Shown here: piece after piece, positions 32,708-40,690 of the stretch
How the letters are laid out: every line of letters begins with the position of its first letter
How positions within the stretch are numbered: the stretch's first letter is position 1
From: LSUCC0057 sp048549915
Lineage (GTDB): Bacteria; Pseudomonadota; Gammaproteobacteria; Pseudomonadales; Porticoccaceae
Assembly: GCA_048549915.1 (NCBI GenBank)
Contig: JBLYYE010000018.1
Location: forward strand, 1-42,303
Length of the DNA: 42,303 nt
Reading direction: 5' to 3'
The notes under the pieces: generated by a model
The model's database searches: none
What the model was told of the DNA's origin: nothing
What the model saw: only the letters and a program-made list of their open reading frames with translations
Position numbers and translations under genes: made by a program

Positions 32708-33421
32708 ATGCCAAAGCTGATTCTACTTGTCGCTATAGCCCTACTGTTGTTCTGGTGGTGGCGGGGCTTTAGTCAGCGCGATGGGGCAGAAAAACGCAGC
32801 TTTGCATTGACTAGTGCCGCCTATTTAGTGGCCGCCATTGCCATTGCAGCAGCACTAACAGGCCGCATGCATTGGATTGGCGCCGCTTTAGCTGCACTAC
32901 TGGCAGGCGGCAAAACGCTTTTGGCGATCGGATTGCGTTCGGCACCTATTATTGGCCTGTTAAGCCGAATACGCCCATTGCGCCCCAGCTTTTCAACCTC
33001 GCGAGTGCGGGTTACTTTCGATCTTGGCAACTCGACCCTGTCCGGCACACTGCTTGAAGCTGCTGGCGAGCTAGCGGGTTTGGATGTCAAAGCGTTGACA
33101 GAGGAGCAGTACCAAGAGCTTTGGCAATCGTGGCAGAGCAGTGATCGTCAGTCGGCTCTGCTGTTGCGCGCCTGTAGACTTGGCGCAGCTCAATTTGGTC
33201 GCGAACAGGATACTCAAGCTCCCTCAAGCAGCGCTTTAACTGCTGATCAAGCAGCGCAAATACTCGGTTTAACGGTGGGAGCTCCGCGCAAGCAGATTAT
33301 TGCTGCGCACCGCAGACTGATGCAGCGCCTGCACCCCGATCGAGGTGGCAGCGACTACCTAGCAGCACAGATCAATGAGGCCAAAGAGATTTTGCTAGCG
33401 CTGTGCGACGATGCGTCCTAG
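32708..33421 (+). CDS. Membrane-anchored C-terminal J-domain protein
   Basis: 237 residues. Two N-terminal hydrophobic segments (about 3-18 and 35-68) suggest a membrane anchor. The middle part (about 98-165) is a TerB-like or uncharacterised helical region with R-V-T-F-D-L-G-N-S-T-L-S-G-T. The C-terminus is a short J-domain with the essential H-P-D tripeptide (residues 209-211) in M-Q-R-L-H-P-D-R-G-G-S-D. Such proteins recruit DnaK/HscA-type chaperones to the membrane. The client is unknown. It ends with an 11-base overlap into the ABC exporter gene, so the pair is translationally coupled. Confidence 0.8.
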   Translation: MPKLILLVAIALLLFWWWRGFSQRDGAEKRSFALTSAAYLVAAIAIAAALTGRMHWIGAALAALLAGGKTLLAIGLRSAPIIGLLSRIRPLRPSFSTSRVRVTFDLGNSTLSGTLLEAAGELAGLDVKALTEEQYQELWQSWQSSDRQSALLLRACRLGAAQFGREQDTQAPSSSALTADQAAQILGLTVGAPRKQIIAAHRRLMQRLHPDRGGSDYLAAQINEAKEILLALCDDAS

Positions 33422-35207
33422 CCACTACGCCGATAACGCTGACAGCGCCATAAACTGGCGAGTAATACTGCTCATTTGGCCCTACCTGCTGGAATACAAA
33501 CGTCGCATTGGGCTGGCGATCATTTGTCTGTTGGCCGCCAAGGCATCAAGCGTGGGTGGCCCCTTTCTGCTCAAGGCGATTGTAGACAGCCTCGACAACC
33601 CCACCGCTCAAATAGTTGCAGCGCCTGTTGCATTGGTGTTGGCCTACGGCTTCGCCCGCTTCTCGATGAGCCTGCTTGGTGAACTTCGCGACACACTATT
33701 CGGGCGAGTAACTGAGCGCGCCATGCGCAGGCTCGGCCTGCAAGTTTTTGAGCATCTCCACCAACTCGACATTGGTTTCCATCTCGAGCGGCGCACAGGC
33801 GGGCTGGCTCGCGATATTGAACGCGGCACTAACGGCATCAGCTTTTTGATGCGGTTTTTTGTTTTTAATATTGCTCCGACTTTTGTTGAAATCGCCCTGG
33901 TAGTGGTACTTTTCCAACTTAATTACGGCGCTACATTTGCCCTGATCACGCTTCTGGCAGTCGTTCTCTATGTCGGCTTCTCTGTTGTCGCTACAGAATG
34001 GCGCACCGAACATGTCCGAGCCGCTAACCGCGCAGACTCCGCCAGCAATACTCGCGCTATAGACAGTTTGCTCAACTACGAGACTGTCAAATATTTCACC
34101 AATGAGAAGTACGAAGCGGATCATTACGACCGCGAACTAGCCGAGTGGGAGCAAGCTCGCAGGCGCAGCCGCCTATCGCTGTTTCTGCTAAATTCTGGGC
34201 AGGCGTTAGTGATTGCTGCTGCGATCACCGCAATGCTGACGCTGGCAGCGATTAAAGTCGCCAGTGGCGAACTCACGCTTGGCGATTTTGTTTTGATTAA
34301 TGCCTTTATGGTGCAGTTATTCGTGCCGCTTAACTTTCTCGGTTTTGTCTACCGGGAGATAAAAAGCAGCACCGCCAACATCGAAAACCTGTTTGCCCTG
34401 CTGCGCGTTGAACCACAACTTGAACAGCCAGAGCACCCATTAGATCTCGACTTAGATGGCGGCGCTATTGAGGTCAAGGATCTCAGTTTTAGCTATCATC
34501 CCTCGCGGCCGATTCTCAAAAACATCAGCTTTTCTGTTGCCGCGGGCCAGAGCGTCGCGATAGTTGGCGCCAGCGGTGCAGGGAAGTCGACTATAGCGCG
34601 ATTACTGTTTCGATTTTACGACCCATGCAGTGGCTCTATCACCATTGACGGCCAGCCGATTAACACGCTGGCGCTACCCTCGTTGCGCTCCGCTATTGGG
34701 GTGGTCCCTCAAGATACTGTACTTTTTAACGGTTCGCTGCGCGACAACATCCAATATGGTAGGCCCGACGCACAAGAGCAGGAGTTAACTGAGGCGGTGC
34801 GCCTCGCGCACCTGCAGAGCTTTATTGAGAAGTTGCCTGAAGGTCTCGACACGGTAGTTGGCGAACGCGGTTTGAAGCTCTCCGGTGGAGAAAAACAGCG
34901 TGTTGCCATTGCCCGCACTATTCTCAAGCGCCCCGCCATACTGCTGTTTGATGAAGCCACCTCTTCTCTCGATAGCCATGCTGAGCAATCGATAATGCGC
35001 GCGCTCAAAGAGCTCTCGGCTGGGCATACCACAGTCACTATTGCGCATCGGCTATCGACTATTGTCGATGCCGATGAAATCTTAGTGATGGAGGCCGGCG
35101 AGATAGTCGAGCGCGGTAGCCACTCAAAACTCATGACGCAGTACGGTACTTACGCCAAGCTCTGGGAGGCTCAGCAATCGTCGGTGGCAGAGCCCGCCAG
35201 CAAGTGA
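33411..35207 (+). CDS. Atm1/HMT1-type ABC exporter (half-transporter)
   Basis: 598 residues with a six-helix transmembrane domain (about 1-320) fused to an ATPase domain (about 350-590). Walker A G-A-S-G-A-G-K-S-T starts at 386, the signature L-S-G-G-E is at 490-494, and Walker B L-L-F-D-E is at 511-515. The D-loop S-S-L-D-S and H-loop A-H-R-L-S-T are intact. L-L-N-Y-E-T-V-K-Y-F-T-N-E in the cytosolic loop is the diagnostic Atm1/HMT motif, pointing to export of glutathione- or sulfur-conjugated metal species rather than lipid A (MsbA). Works as a homodimer. Its 3' end overlaps the convergent cmoM 3' end by 37 bases. Confidence 0.9.
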   Translation: MRPSHYADNADSAINWRVILLIWPYLLEYKRRIGLAIICLLAAKASSVGGPFLLKAIVDSLDNPTAQIVAAPVALVLAYGFARFSMSLLGELRDTLFGRVTERAMRRLGLQVFEHLHQLDIGFHLERRTGGLARDIERGTNGISFLMRFFVFNIAPTFVEIALVVVLFQLNYGATFALITLLAVVLYVGFSVVATEWRTEHVRAANRADSASNTRAIDSLLNYETVKYFTNEKYEADHYDRELAEWEQARRRSRLSLFLLNSGQALVIAAAITAMLTLAAIKVASGELTLGDFVLINAFMVQLFVPLNFLGFVYREIKSSTANIENLFALLRVEPQLEQPEHPLDLDLDGGAIEVKDLSFSYHPSRPILKNISFSVAAGQSVAIVGASGAGKSTIARLLFRFYDPCSGSITIDGQPINTLALPSLRSAIGVVPQDTVLFNGSLRDNIQYGRPDAQEQELTEAVRLAHLQSFIEKLPEGLDTVVGERGLKLSGGEKQRVAIARTILKRPAILLFDEATSSLDSHAEQSIMRALKELSAGHTTVTIAHRLSTIVDADEILVMEAGEIVERGSHSKLMTQYGTYAKLWEAQQSSVAEPASK

Positions 35208-35998
35208 ATATAACGCCCCAGCCACTTAAACGGCTGCTGTGTCGAGTACTCCAACTCCTTGGCAACAACCGCCTCAGGATTGGTTAGACCACCGCGCTGT
35301 TCACTGGTGTAATCGCAAAAAACCCTGATACCACTGCTTGAGCTGACGCTCAGCCCCGCCGCCGTCAGCCACTGGGCTATCTGCTCATAGGTAAAGGCGT
35401 GCAACGGCGTCAGACTGCCCTCTTGATTCTGATAGGGGCGCTCCAGCAGATTGAAATTACCGCGCAACAAGTTGCGGTACTCCCAGCCATGGCGGTTATA
35501 GTAGCTCAATGAGAGCAATCCGTTGCTGGATAACAGTGGGCCCACTTGGGCTATAAGTTGATGCGGCTCTGCCAGCCACTCAATCATGGCGTGGGCCAAG
35601 ATAAGATCATACCTGTGCTGGCCGATACCGGCTTGAGTGACGATGCTCTGGTAGCTGCCAGGCTGCCAATTGATTGTCTCAAAACAGCCCGCGAGTTTAG
35701 CCTGACACTGCGCCTCATCGACCATTCGGGCCGAGACATCGTTATAGGTAACCGTGTGGCCAAGTGCCGCCAGACGGATACTAAACTGCCCTAGCCCGCC
35801 ACCTAAATCGAGTACACGCAGTGGCCTACTGCCAATACCCACAACCGCCTCGAGATCGGCCTGCAGGTGGCTGCCTGCAGCCGCCATGAGGTCACGCCAA
35901 ATAATAGCTTGACGGACCTGCCCTTTCAGCGAGCCGTATATTTTGCGCGCAAATTTTGCAGCCAAATCATCAAAGTTGCGATCTTGCAAAGTCTGCAC
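35171..35998 (-). CDS. cmoM: CmoM, tRNA cmo5U34 carboxymethyl methyltransferase
   Basis: 275 residues. The N-terminal Q-D-R-N-F-D-D-L-A-A-K-F and A-I-I-W-R-D-L match CmoM (SmtA). Motif I is V-L-D-L-G-G-G-L-G (62-70). The Y-Y-N-R-H-G-W-E-Y segment and the closing G-R-Y-I-H-L-L-A are also family features. It methylates 5-carboxymethoxyuridine at tRNA wobble position 34 to mcmo5U, helping four-codon boxes be read by one tRNA. Directly follows dps; the GTG at 35998 abuts the dps stop, while a TTG at 35989 would give the E. coli-like M-Q-D-R-N-F start. Confidence 0.9.
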   Translation of the reverse strand: MQTLQDRNFDDLAAKFARKIYGSLKGQVRQAIIWRDLMAAAGSHLQADLEAVVGIGSRPLRVLDLGGGLGQFSIRLAALGHTVTYNDVSARMVDEAQCQAKLAGCFETINWQPGSYQSIVTQAGIGQHRYDLILAHAMIEWLAEPHQLIAQVGPLLSSNGLLSLSYYNRHGWEYRNLLRGNFNLLERPYQNQEGSLTPLHAFTYEQIAQWLTAAGLSVSSSSGIRVFCDYTSEQRGGLTNPEAVVAKELEYSTQQPFKWLGRYIHLLAGSATDDC

Positions 35999-36475
35999 TC
36001 AGGGTTGAGCTTGAAGAGAGCGCAACATCCAAGCGGTTTTTTCATGCAGACGCATGCGATCTGATATCAGGGCTGCCGATGACTCATCATCAGCCAGTTG
36101 TGCGGTGGCCAGCACTTGACGACAGCTGCGCACTACCGTCTCATGGCTCTGAGTCAGCGTCGCTACCATCTGCTCTGCACTGGGGATACCCTCTCCTTCA
36201 CTGATTGAGGTAAGCGCACTCAACTGAGCATAGGTGCCGGGTGCATAAACACCCAGAGCCCGAATCCGCTCTGCAATCTCATCGACGGCGAGAGCAAGCT
36301 CGGTATAGTGCTCTTCAAACATCAAATGCAGATCGCGAAAACGAGGTCCGGTCACATTCCAGTGGAAGTTATGTGTCTGTAGGTAGAGGGTGTAACTGTC
36401 TGCCAACAACACTTTGAGCCCTTGAGCTACGGCTTGGCGGTCTGCGTCATTGATACCTATATCGATCTGGCTCAT
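35999..36475 (-). CDS. dps: Dps-family ferritin, DNA protection during starvation
   Basis: 158 residues forming the 12-mer iron-storage shell. The ferroxidase ligands line up with E. coli Dps: His38, His50, Glu54, Asp65 and Glu69, in T-H-N-F-H-W-N-V and F-E-E-H-Y-T-E-L-A-L-A-V-D-E-I-A-E-R. It oxidises Fe(II) with peroxide and so limits Fenton damage; there is no basic N-terminal tail of the E. coli type, so DNA binding may be weak. AAGGAG at 36487-36482 precedes the ATG at 36475. The open frame continues to 36625 without family support. Confidence 0.93.
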   Translation of the reverse strand: MSQIDIGINDADRQAVAQGLKVLLADSYTLYLQTHNFHWNVTGPRFRDLHLMFEEHYTELALAVDEIAERIRALGVYAPGTYAQLSALTSISEGEGIPSAEQMVATLTQSHETVVRSCRQVLATAQLADDESSAALISDRMRLHEKTAWMLRSLQAQP

Positions 36476-36645
36476 GTAGTGCTCCTTGTCCCATCTGAAT
36501 AGATGGATAATTATGATCCAACTTACCCAGCCAGGACAGTCGATTAAATCAATTATCAGCAATACTATTTCCGAACCACTGCGCTCTTTATCATCAGCCC
36601 GACTGCCGCTAAACTGCATCCACATTCACAGCTTCTGAGCAGCCA

Positions 36646-37797
36646 ATGACACCAGTAATGCAACTTGCCATCGATCTGATCAATCGCCCCTCGGTAACCC
36701 CCGAAGACGCCGACTGCCAGACAGTAATGATAGAGAGACTGCAAGCCTGCGGATTCAAAATAGAACAGCTTAACTTCACTGAGGGCCCCGCCGATGCGCC
36801 CCGCGAAGTCAGGAATTTCTGGGCTGTTAGAGGCAACAATGGCCCTATTTTGTGCTTTGCCGGCCACACTGATGTTGTGCCGACTGGGGCGCTCACTGAT
36901 TGGAGTAGCGACCCTTTCTCTGCCGAGGTGCGCGACGGCATGCTCTACGGACGCGGTGCTGCTGACATGAAAGGCTCCCTGGCCGCCATGATTGTCGCCG
37001 TCGAAGAATTTGTTGCAGCCAATCCCAACCACAGTGGCCAGATCGCTTTTTTAATTACAAGCGATGAGGAAGGTCCTGCCGTTAATGGAACTGTCAAAGT
37101 GGTCGAATGGCTGCGTCAACAGTCGATCACTCCGGATTGGTGTATCGTCGGTGAACCTTCTAGCTCGCAGCGCTGTGGTGATACCGTCAAAAATGGTCGG
37201 CGCGGCTCTCTCGGCGCACAACTGACAGTCATCGGTCAGCAGGGACACGTCGCCTACCCTCAGCTGGCGGACAACCCCATACATCGCGCCATGCCGGCGT
37301 TAGCCGAGTTGAGCAGCGAGAACTGGGATAACGGAAACGCCTACTTTCCCGCCACCACCCTACAGATATCAAATATTAATGGTGGCACTGGAGCCACTAA
37401 TGTCATCCCTGGCGAGCTCAGCGTGACCTTTAATCTGCGTTTCTCGACTGAACAGACTCCAGAAAAACTTCAGCAGAGAGTAGAGGCGCTGCTTACAGGT
37501 CATCAGCTCAACTACCGACTGGAGTGGAATCTCTCTGGACTGCCCTTTTTGACAGCCCCTGGGCAGCTGCTCGAAGCGGTTAGCGAATCAATAGCTGCCG
37601 CAACGGGGATTGAAACAACGCTGTCGACCGCTGGCGGCACCTCGGATGGTCGTTTTATCGCCCAGTTAGGCGGCCAAGTTATAGAGCTTGGACCCGTCAA
37701 CGCCACTATCCACCAAGTTGATGAGTGCACTTCAGTGGCTGAGCTTGAACAATTGCCGTATATCTACCGGGGTGTGATGGAGAGATTACTACCCTAG
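36646..37797 (+). CDS. dapE: DapE, succinyl-diaminopimelate desuccinylase
   Basis: 383 residues, the M20 metallopeptidase of lysine/diaminopimelate biosynthesis: releases succinate and LL-DAP. Metal and catalytic motifs are intact: C-F-A-G-H-T-D-V-V-P-T-G, G-R-G-A-A-D-M-K-G-S, T-S-D-E-E-G-P-A, V-G-E-P-S-S and A-T-I-H-Q-V-D-E. With dapA in this window it supplies meso-DAP for peptidoglycan. A second ATG at 36658 is possible. Ends two bases from the convergent rsmJ end. Confidence 0.97.
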   Translation: MTPVMQLAIDLINRPSVTPEDADCQTVMIERLQACGFKIEQLNFTEGPADAPREVRNFWAVRGNNGPILCFAGHTDVVPTGALTDWSSDPFSAEVRDGMLYGRGAADMKGSLAAMIVAVEEFVAANPNHSGQIAFLITSDEEGPAVNGTVKVVEWLRQQSITPDWCIVGEPSSSQRCGDTVKNGRRGSLGAQLTVIGQQGHVAYPQLADNPIHRAMPALAELSSENWDNGNAYFPATTLQISNINGGTGATNVIPGELSVTFNLRFSTEQTPEKLQQRVEALLTGHQLNYRLEWNLSGLPFLTAPGQLLEAVSESIAAATGIETTLSTAGGTSDGRFIAQLGGQVIELGPVNATIHQVDECTSVAELEQLPYIYRGVMERLLP

Positions 37798-37799
37798 TT

Positions 37800-38537
37800 C
37801 TATTTGGGAATCGCCTTGCTCACGTATATATCATAGCGGACCGTCTTTCCCTCGATAACATGACTGGGCTTGGCACCGGCAAGCCACTGTGCACCGCGCG
37901 GTCTTTTTACAACTACCCTGTATCGTGCTGCTTGCTGCGCCGCTTCCAGCAGGCTATCCGCATCTAGATCTGCGCCAACCAGTTGGTGAAATGCAACCAT
38001 CTCCTTCTTTACTTTTGCTGATTTAGTGCGCGGTGGAAACATCGGGTCGAGGTAGACAACGTCAAAGGCCCCTTGGCTGCACTCCCCTAGATAAAGTACT
38101 GAGTCACAATGGATTAAAGCGAGACGGTCGGCCAGCTTGGCCAACCGTGGATCCTCTTTGGCGGCTTCGATAAGGCGCGCGAGACCGTCTTCCAGAATTG
38201 CCCAGACAGCGGGCTGCCGCTCGACCAGCGTCACGTTTGCGCCGAGGCTGGCGAACACCAGACTATCCCTACCCATTCCTGCGCAAGCATCGCAGATGCG
38301 AGGCTTAAATTTGCTCGATATCCCGCAGGCCCGAGCCAATGGCTGGTTGTACCCACCACCAAATTGTCTTCTGTGCGCCACCGAGCCGCCAACAAAATTA
38401 CAGAAAATCGGCCCATGGCCACCATCGGTAGCTAACAGAGCCAATTTGCCTTCGATTTTTGCCAGTTCTACAGCAGCTAGCTGGGTTGCTTTCAGGCGCT
38501 CTCGGTGGTTTTTTGGAGACATCTTAACAGGGCCCAT
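37800..38537 (-). CDS. rsmJ: RsmJ, 16S rRNA m2G1516 methyltransferase
   Basis: 245 residues of the RsmJ (YhiQ) family. The SAM-binding motif I is V/I-C-D-A-C-A-G-M-G-R-D-S-L-V-F-A-S. The catalytic D-P-M-F-P-P motif and the F-G-G-G-Y-N-Q-P-L-A-R-A-C-G segment are diagnostic. It methylates guanine N2 at 16S position 1516. Starts at 38537 or at the second ATG 38522; neither has an obvious ribosome site. Its upstream region is the 344-base gap with DnaA-like boxes. Confidence 0.93.
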   Translation of the reverse strand: MGPVKMSPKNHRERLKATQLAAVELAKIEGKLALLATDGGHGPIFCNFVGGSVAHRRQFGGGYNQPLARACGISSKFKPRICDACAGMGRDSLVFASLGANVTLVERQPAVWAILEDGLARLIEAAKEDPRLAKLADRLALIHCDSVLYLGECSQGAFDVVYLDPMFPPRTKSAKVKKEMVAFHQLVGADLDADSLLEAAQQAARYRVVVKRPRGAQWLAGAKPSHVIEGKTVRYDIYVSKAIPK

Positions 38538-38619
38538 TTATGCTATAAAAAAATACTTAATCGGGGTGCAAATCATACCCGAATCTGGTCGGGACTGGCG
38601 AAAAGATATGCACAGATGC

Positions 38620-38640
38620 TGTGGATAACTTTGTGGATAG
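38620..38640 (-). promoter_or_regulatory. Pair of DnaA-box-like sites
   Basis: TTATCCACA (38628-38620), identical to the strong E. coli R1/R4 box, and CTATCCACA (38640-38632), one base off, in the same orientation three bases apart. Such tandem spacing is common at bacterial origins and DnaA-controlled promoters. Binding not shown. Confidence 0.6.
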
Positions 38641-38725
38641 CCATTTAAAAATCTCTCTCACGGTCTGGTTTTAGTGCATTCTTACTAGATTGCTCAAAAA
38701 ATGATCAATATAAATAAACACTATA

Positions 38726-38770
38726 TTTCAATAACTTACGAGATCTTTAATAAAATATCAATAGCTTACG
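38726..38770 (+). repeat. Two 15-base direct repeats, T-W-TCAATA-R-CTTACG, 30 bases apart
   Basis: Copies at 38726-38740 and 38756-38770 differ at two bases. Each contains an IHF-type core (WATCAANNNNTTR); the second is a perfect match and the first has one mismatch. A spacing of about three helical turns would place both on nearly the same DNA face. Confidence 0.65.
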
Positions 38771-38881
38771 GGGATTATGTAAAGCTAGATATAGAAGTAG
38801 GCGCTATCTGTGGAAAACACTCCGGCCAAAAATCCAAGCCGCTCTAGCTGTGTTGCGGTTTGTCAACCGGTTAGTGCAATT

Positions 38882-39643
38882 TTATTCGACCCGGATCCAA
38901 TCAAAACCTTCATCCTGGCAGGCAAAAAGAGTTTTTTTCCAGCGCTGCGGCAGCTCTGCAATAGTCTTTTGCAGTAGATCTAAGCAGTTATTTTTTGTAC
39001 TCACATGCCCTATCACTAGAGTAGACAACAGGGAGCAGTCGATGCGCTCGAGAAAGTGTGCGCACTGCTGGTTGTTGAGGTGTCCCCAATTACCTGCCAC
39101 ACGCTCCTTAAGTGAAGGGGGGTAAGGGCCACGCATCAGCATATCGACATCGTGATTGGCTTCGACGAGCAGACTATGACAGTTGCTGTACTGATCTATC
39201 ACATGCGAGGTCAGAGAGCCGAGATCGGTGAGTATGCCTAATTTTCCTGCTCTGGAAGTCAGTGTGAACTGTACCGGCTCGCGCGCATCGTGGGGCACAG
39301 CAACAGGGTTGACCTCAATGGTGCCCAGTGTGAACGCAGCGTGGCTATCAATCAGATTAAAATTGCCCGCTCCGGCGTTTCCAGATACCGCTCTGTAGGT
39401 GCCAGCGGTCAAGTAAACCGGGATGTTAAATTTTCGAGCAAGCGGCGCAACCCCTTTCCAGTGGTCGCCGTGCTCATGGGTGACCAGCACCGCAGTGAGC
39501 TGGCTGGGCTCTTTGCCCAAACGAGCCATACGCGCAGCTGTCTCCTTTATGGAAAAACCGCAATCTACCAACAACAGCGTTTCGTCGCTCTCAATTAGCG
39601 TACCGTTGCCGGCACTACCGCTGCCGATGGATGCAAAGCGCAC
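38882..39643 (-). CDS. Metallo-beta-lactamase-fold hydrolase (YycJ/WalJ-like)
   Basis: 253 residues. The start M-R-F-A-S-I-G-S-G-S-A-G-N-G-T-L-I is typical of the YycJ-type branch. The metal site T-H-E-H-G-D-H (His56, His58, Asp60, His61) is intact, followed by further ligands in V-P-H-D-A and L-V-E-A-N-H-D. Relatives act as exonucleases or phosphodiesterases. The position downstream of dapA-bamC matches the pseudomonad order, where purC normally follows; purC is not here. It lies two bases after bamC. Confidence 0.88.
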   Translation of the reverse strand: MRFASIGSGSAGNGTLIESDETLLLVDCGFSIKETAARMARLGKEPSQLTAVLVTHEHGDHWKGVAPLARKFNIPVYLTAGTYRAVSGNAGAGNFNLIDSHAAFTLGTIEVNPVAVPHDAREPVQFTLTSRAGKLGILTDLGSLTSHVIDQYSNCHSLLVEANHDVDMLMRGPYPPSLKERVAGNWGHLNNQQCAHFLERIDCSLLSTLVIGHVSTKNNCLDLLQKTIAELPQRWKKTLFACQDEGFDWIRVE

Positions 39644-39645
39644 CG

Positions 39646-40677
39646 TTAGGACATGTTACTGCGCAGTATCGCCAGCAGACGCTGGGCCTCTTTGCGCGGC
39701 AAGCTGCTGCCGTCTACCGCTGTGATGCGTACTTCGACGTTCGCGCCGACGGCTTTCAAGAGCAGCTGGTAATCGCTGACAATAATCTCATCGCTTGAGA
39801 ACCAGCGCTGCCAGAAAGAGCGCTGTTCACTTTCTCCATCGGTGAAATCGACTAACAGCGAGCCACCTGAGCGGTTCTGATCGACAATGGTGAAACCACC
39901 GCGCTGGGCAGAATAACTCATCGATGCCCAACTGCGATCAAAGTTTAGCTGGATGAGAATATACGGATCGGCAACTTCTGGCGTGATCAGTTCAACGCGT
40001 CCTTTGCCTCCAATCGTCTGCGCTAGCAGTGAAACAGAAGAGTAGTTGCTGGCGCTGGCCAACTCATTGGCGACCATCTGGATTAGAGCGCGTTCGCGGA
40101 CGCCATCGACTGATTTTTGCGGCCATTCCACGCCCTGCTCTGCTCCGCGAGCCACAGACTGGTGGAGTACTGAGATTTCTGTGCTGTCTTGGGCAATTCC
40201 AGGGATTACGCTGAACCTGAACCGGTGCGACATCTCTTCATCATCATTAAACTTCACCCACACTGAGTCGATAATGCCTCGCTCGCCATCGGCAACCTCT
40301 GCAGGGATCCCGTTGCGTACCAAGGTGCTGCGCAGACGCGGCCAAATCTCCCCGGGAAGCTGATTGACCAAGATCCAGCGGCGGTCTTCGTAAATCTGAA
40401 TCTTAACGCTCTGCTCAAATGCAATAAAGGCAGCTGGGTCGGGCCTGGGGACATCCAGCTCATCTAGAGCGACATCGTCTGAGGCCACTTCTGGCACCGG
40501 GTAGATCTGGCCCAGAGCCGCATCGTCCAGCCCGGCCGGTACAACGACTGGGGCCATCTCTTCAGCTAACAGGTAGTCGTGTGAGCGGTCGCGGATTCCC
40601 AGCCAACTGCAGCCAGCCTGGCTGATAGTTACCGTAACTAAAGCCACAGATAGTAGGGTTTTATTCAGAGCTCTCAT
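39646..40677 (-). CDS. bamC: BamC, outer-membrane assembly lipoprotein
   Basis: 343 residues. A signal peptide (about 1-20) precedes Cys22 in S-Q-A-G-C-S-W-L-G. The -3 position is Gln instead of the usual Leu, so the lipobox is weak, but the context fits a lipoprotein. Two helix-grip domains follow a long unstructured N-terminal region (about 23-90). R-W-I-L-V-N-Q-L-P-G-E-I-W-P-R-L is conserved in the family. BamC belongs to the BamABCDE complex inserting outer-membrane beta-barrels. I chose the ATG at 40677; an upstream extension to 40743 would run into dapA. 13 bases after dapA. Confidence 0.9.
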   Translation of the reverse strand: MRALNKTLLSVALVTVTISQAGCSWLGIRDRSHDYLLAEEMAPVVVPAGLDDAALGQIYPVPEVASDDVALDELDVPRPDPAAFIAFEQSVKIQIYEDRRWILVNQLPGEIWPRLRSTLVRNGIPAEVADGERGIIDSVWVKFNDDEEMSHRFRFSVIPGIAQDSTEISVLHQSVARGAEQGVEWPQKSVDGVRERALIQMVANELASASNYSSVSLLAQTIGGKGRVELITPEVADPYILIQLNFDRSWASMSYSAQRGGFTIVDQNRSGGSLLVDFTDGESEQRSFWQRWFSSDEIIVSDYQLLLKAVGANVEVRITAVDGSSLPRKEAQRLLAILRSNMS

Positions 40678-40690
40678 ATATTCGTTCGAC

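Larger units (their letters stand above)
38538..38881. other. 344-base AT-rich intergenic region with DnaA-box-like and IHF-like sites
   Basis: The largest non-coding stretch of the window. Left part (38606-38640): ATATGCACA on + (one mismatch to TTWTNCACA), a perfect TTATCCACA on - (38628-38620) and CTATCCACA on - (38640-38632). Middle (about 38645-38800) is AT-rich with two GATC sites (38703 and 38742) and two 15-base direct repeats exactly 30 bases apart (38726-38740 and 38756-38770). The second fits the IHF consensus WATCAANNNNTTR perfectly. Right part: TTTTCCACA on - (38817-38809). It must also carry the rsmJ promoter. No gene recognised. Resembles a replication-initiator binding locus. 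Confidence 0.55.

Noticed and set aside
36476..36625. N-terminal extension of dps
   Set aside because: Fifty residues without Dps similarity; a strong ribosome site precedes the ATG at 36475.
36565..37032. 155-residue - strand open frame opposite dapE
   Set aside because: Shadow of dapE; composition unlike a protein family.
38538..38881. Calling the gap oriC outright
   Set aside because: Only four boxes, flanking genes not divergent, and no dnaA/mnmG neighbours; reported as a candidate DnaA-binding locus instead.
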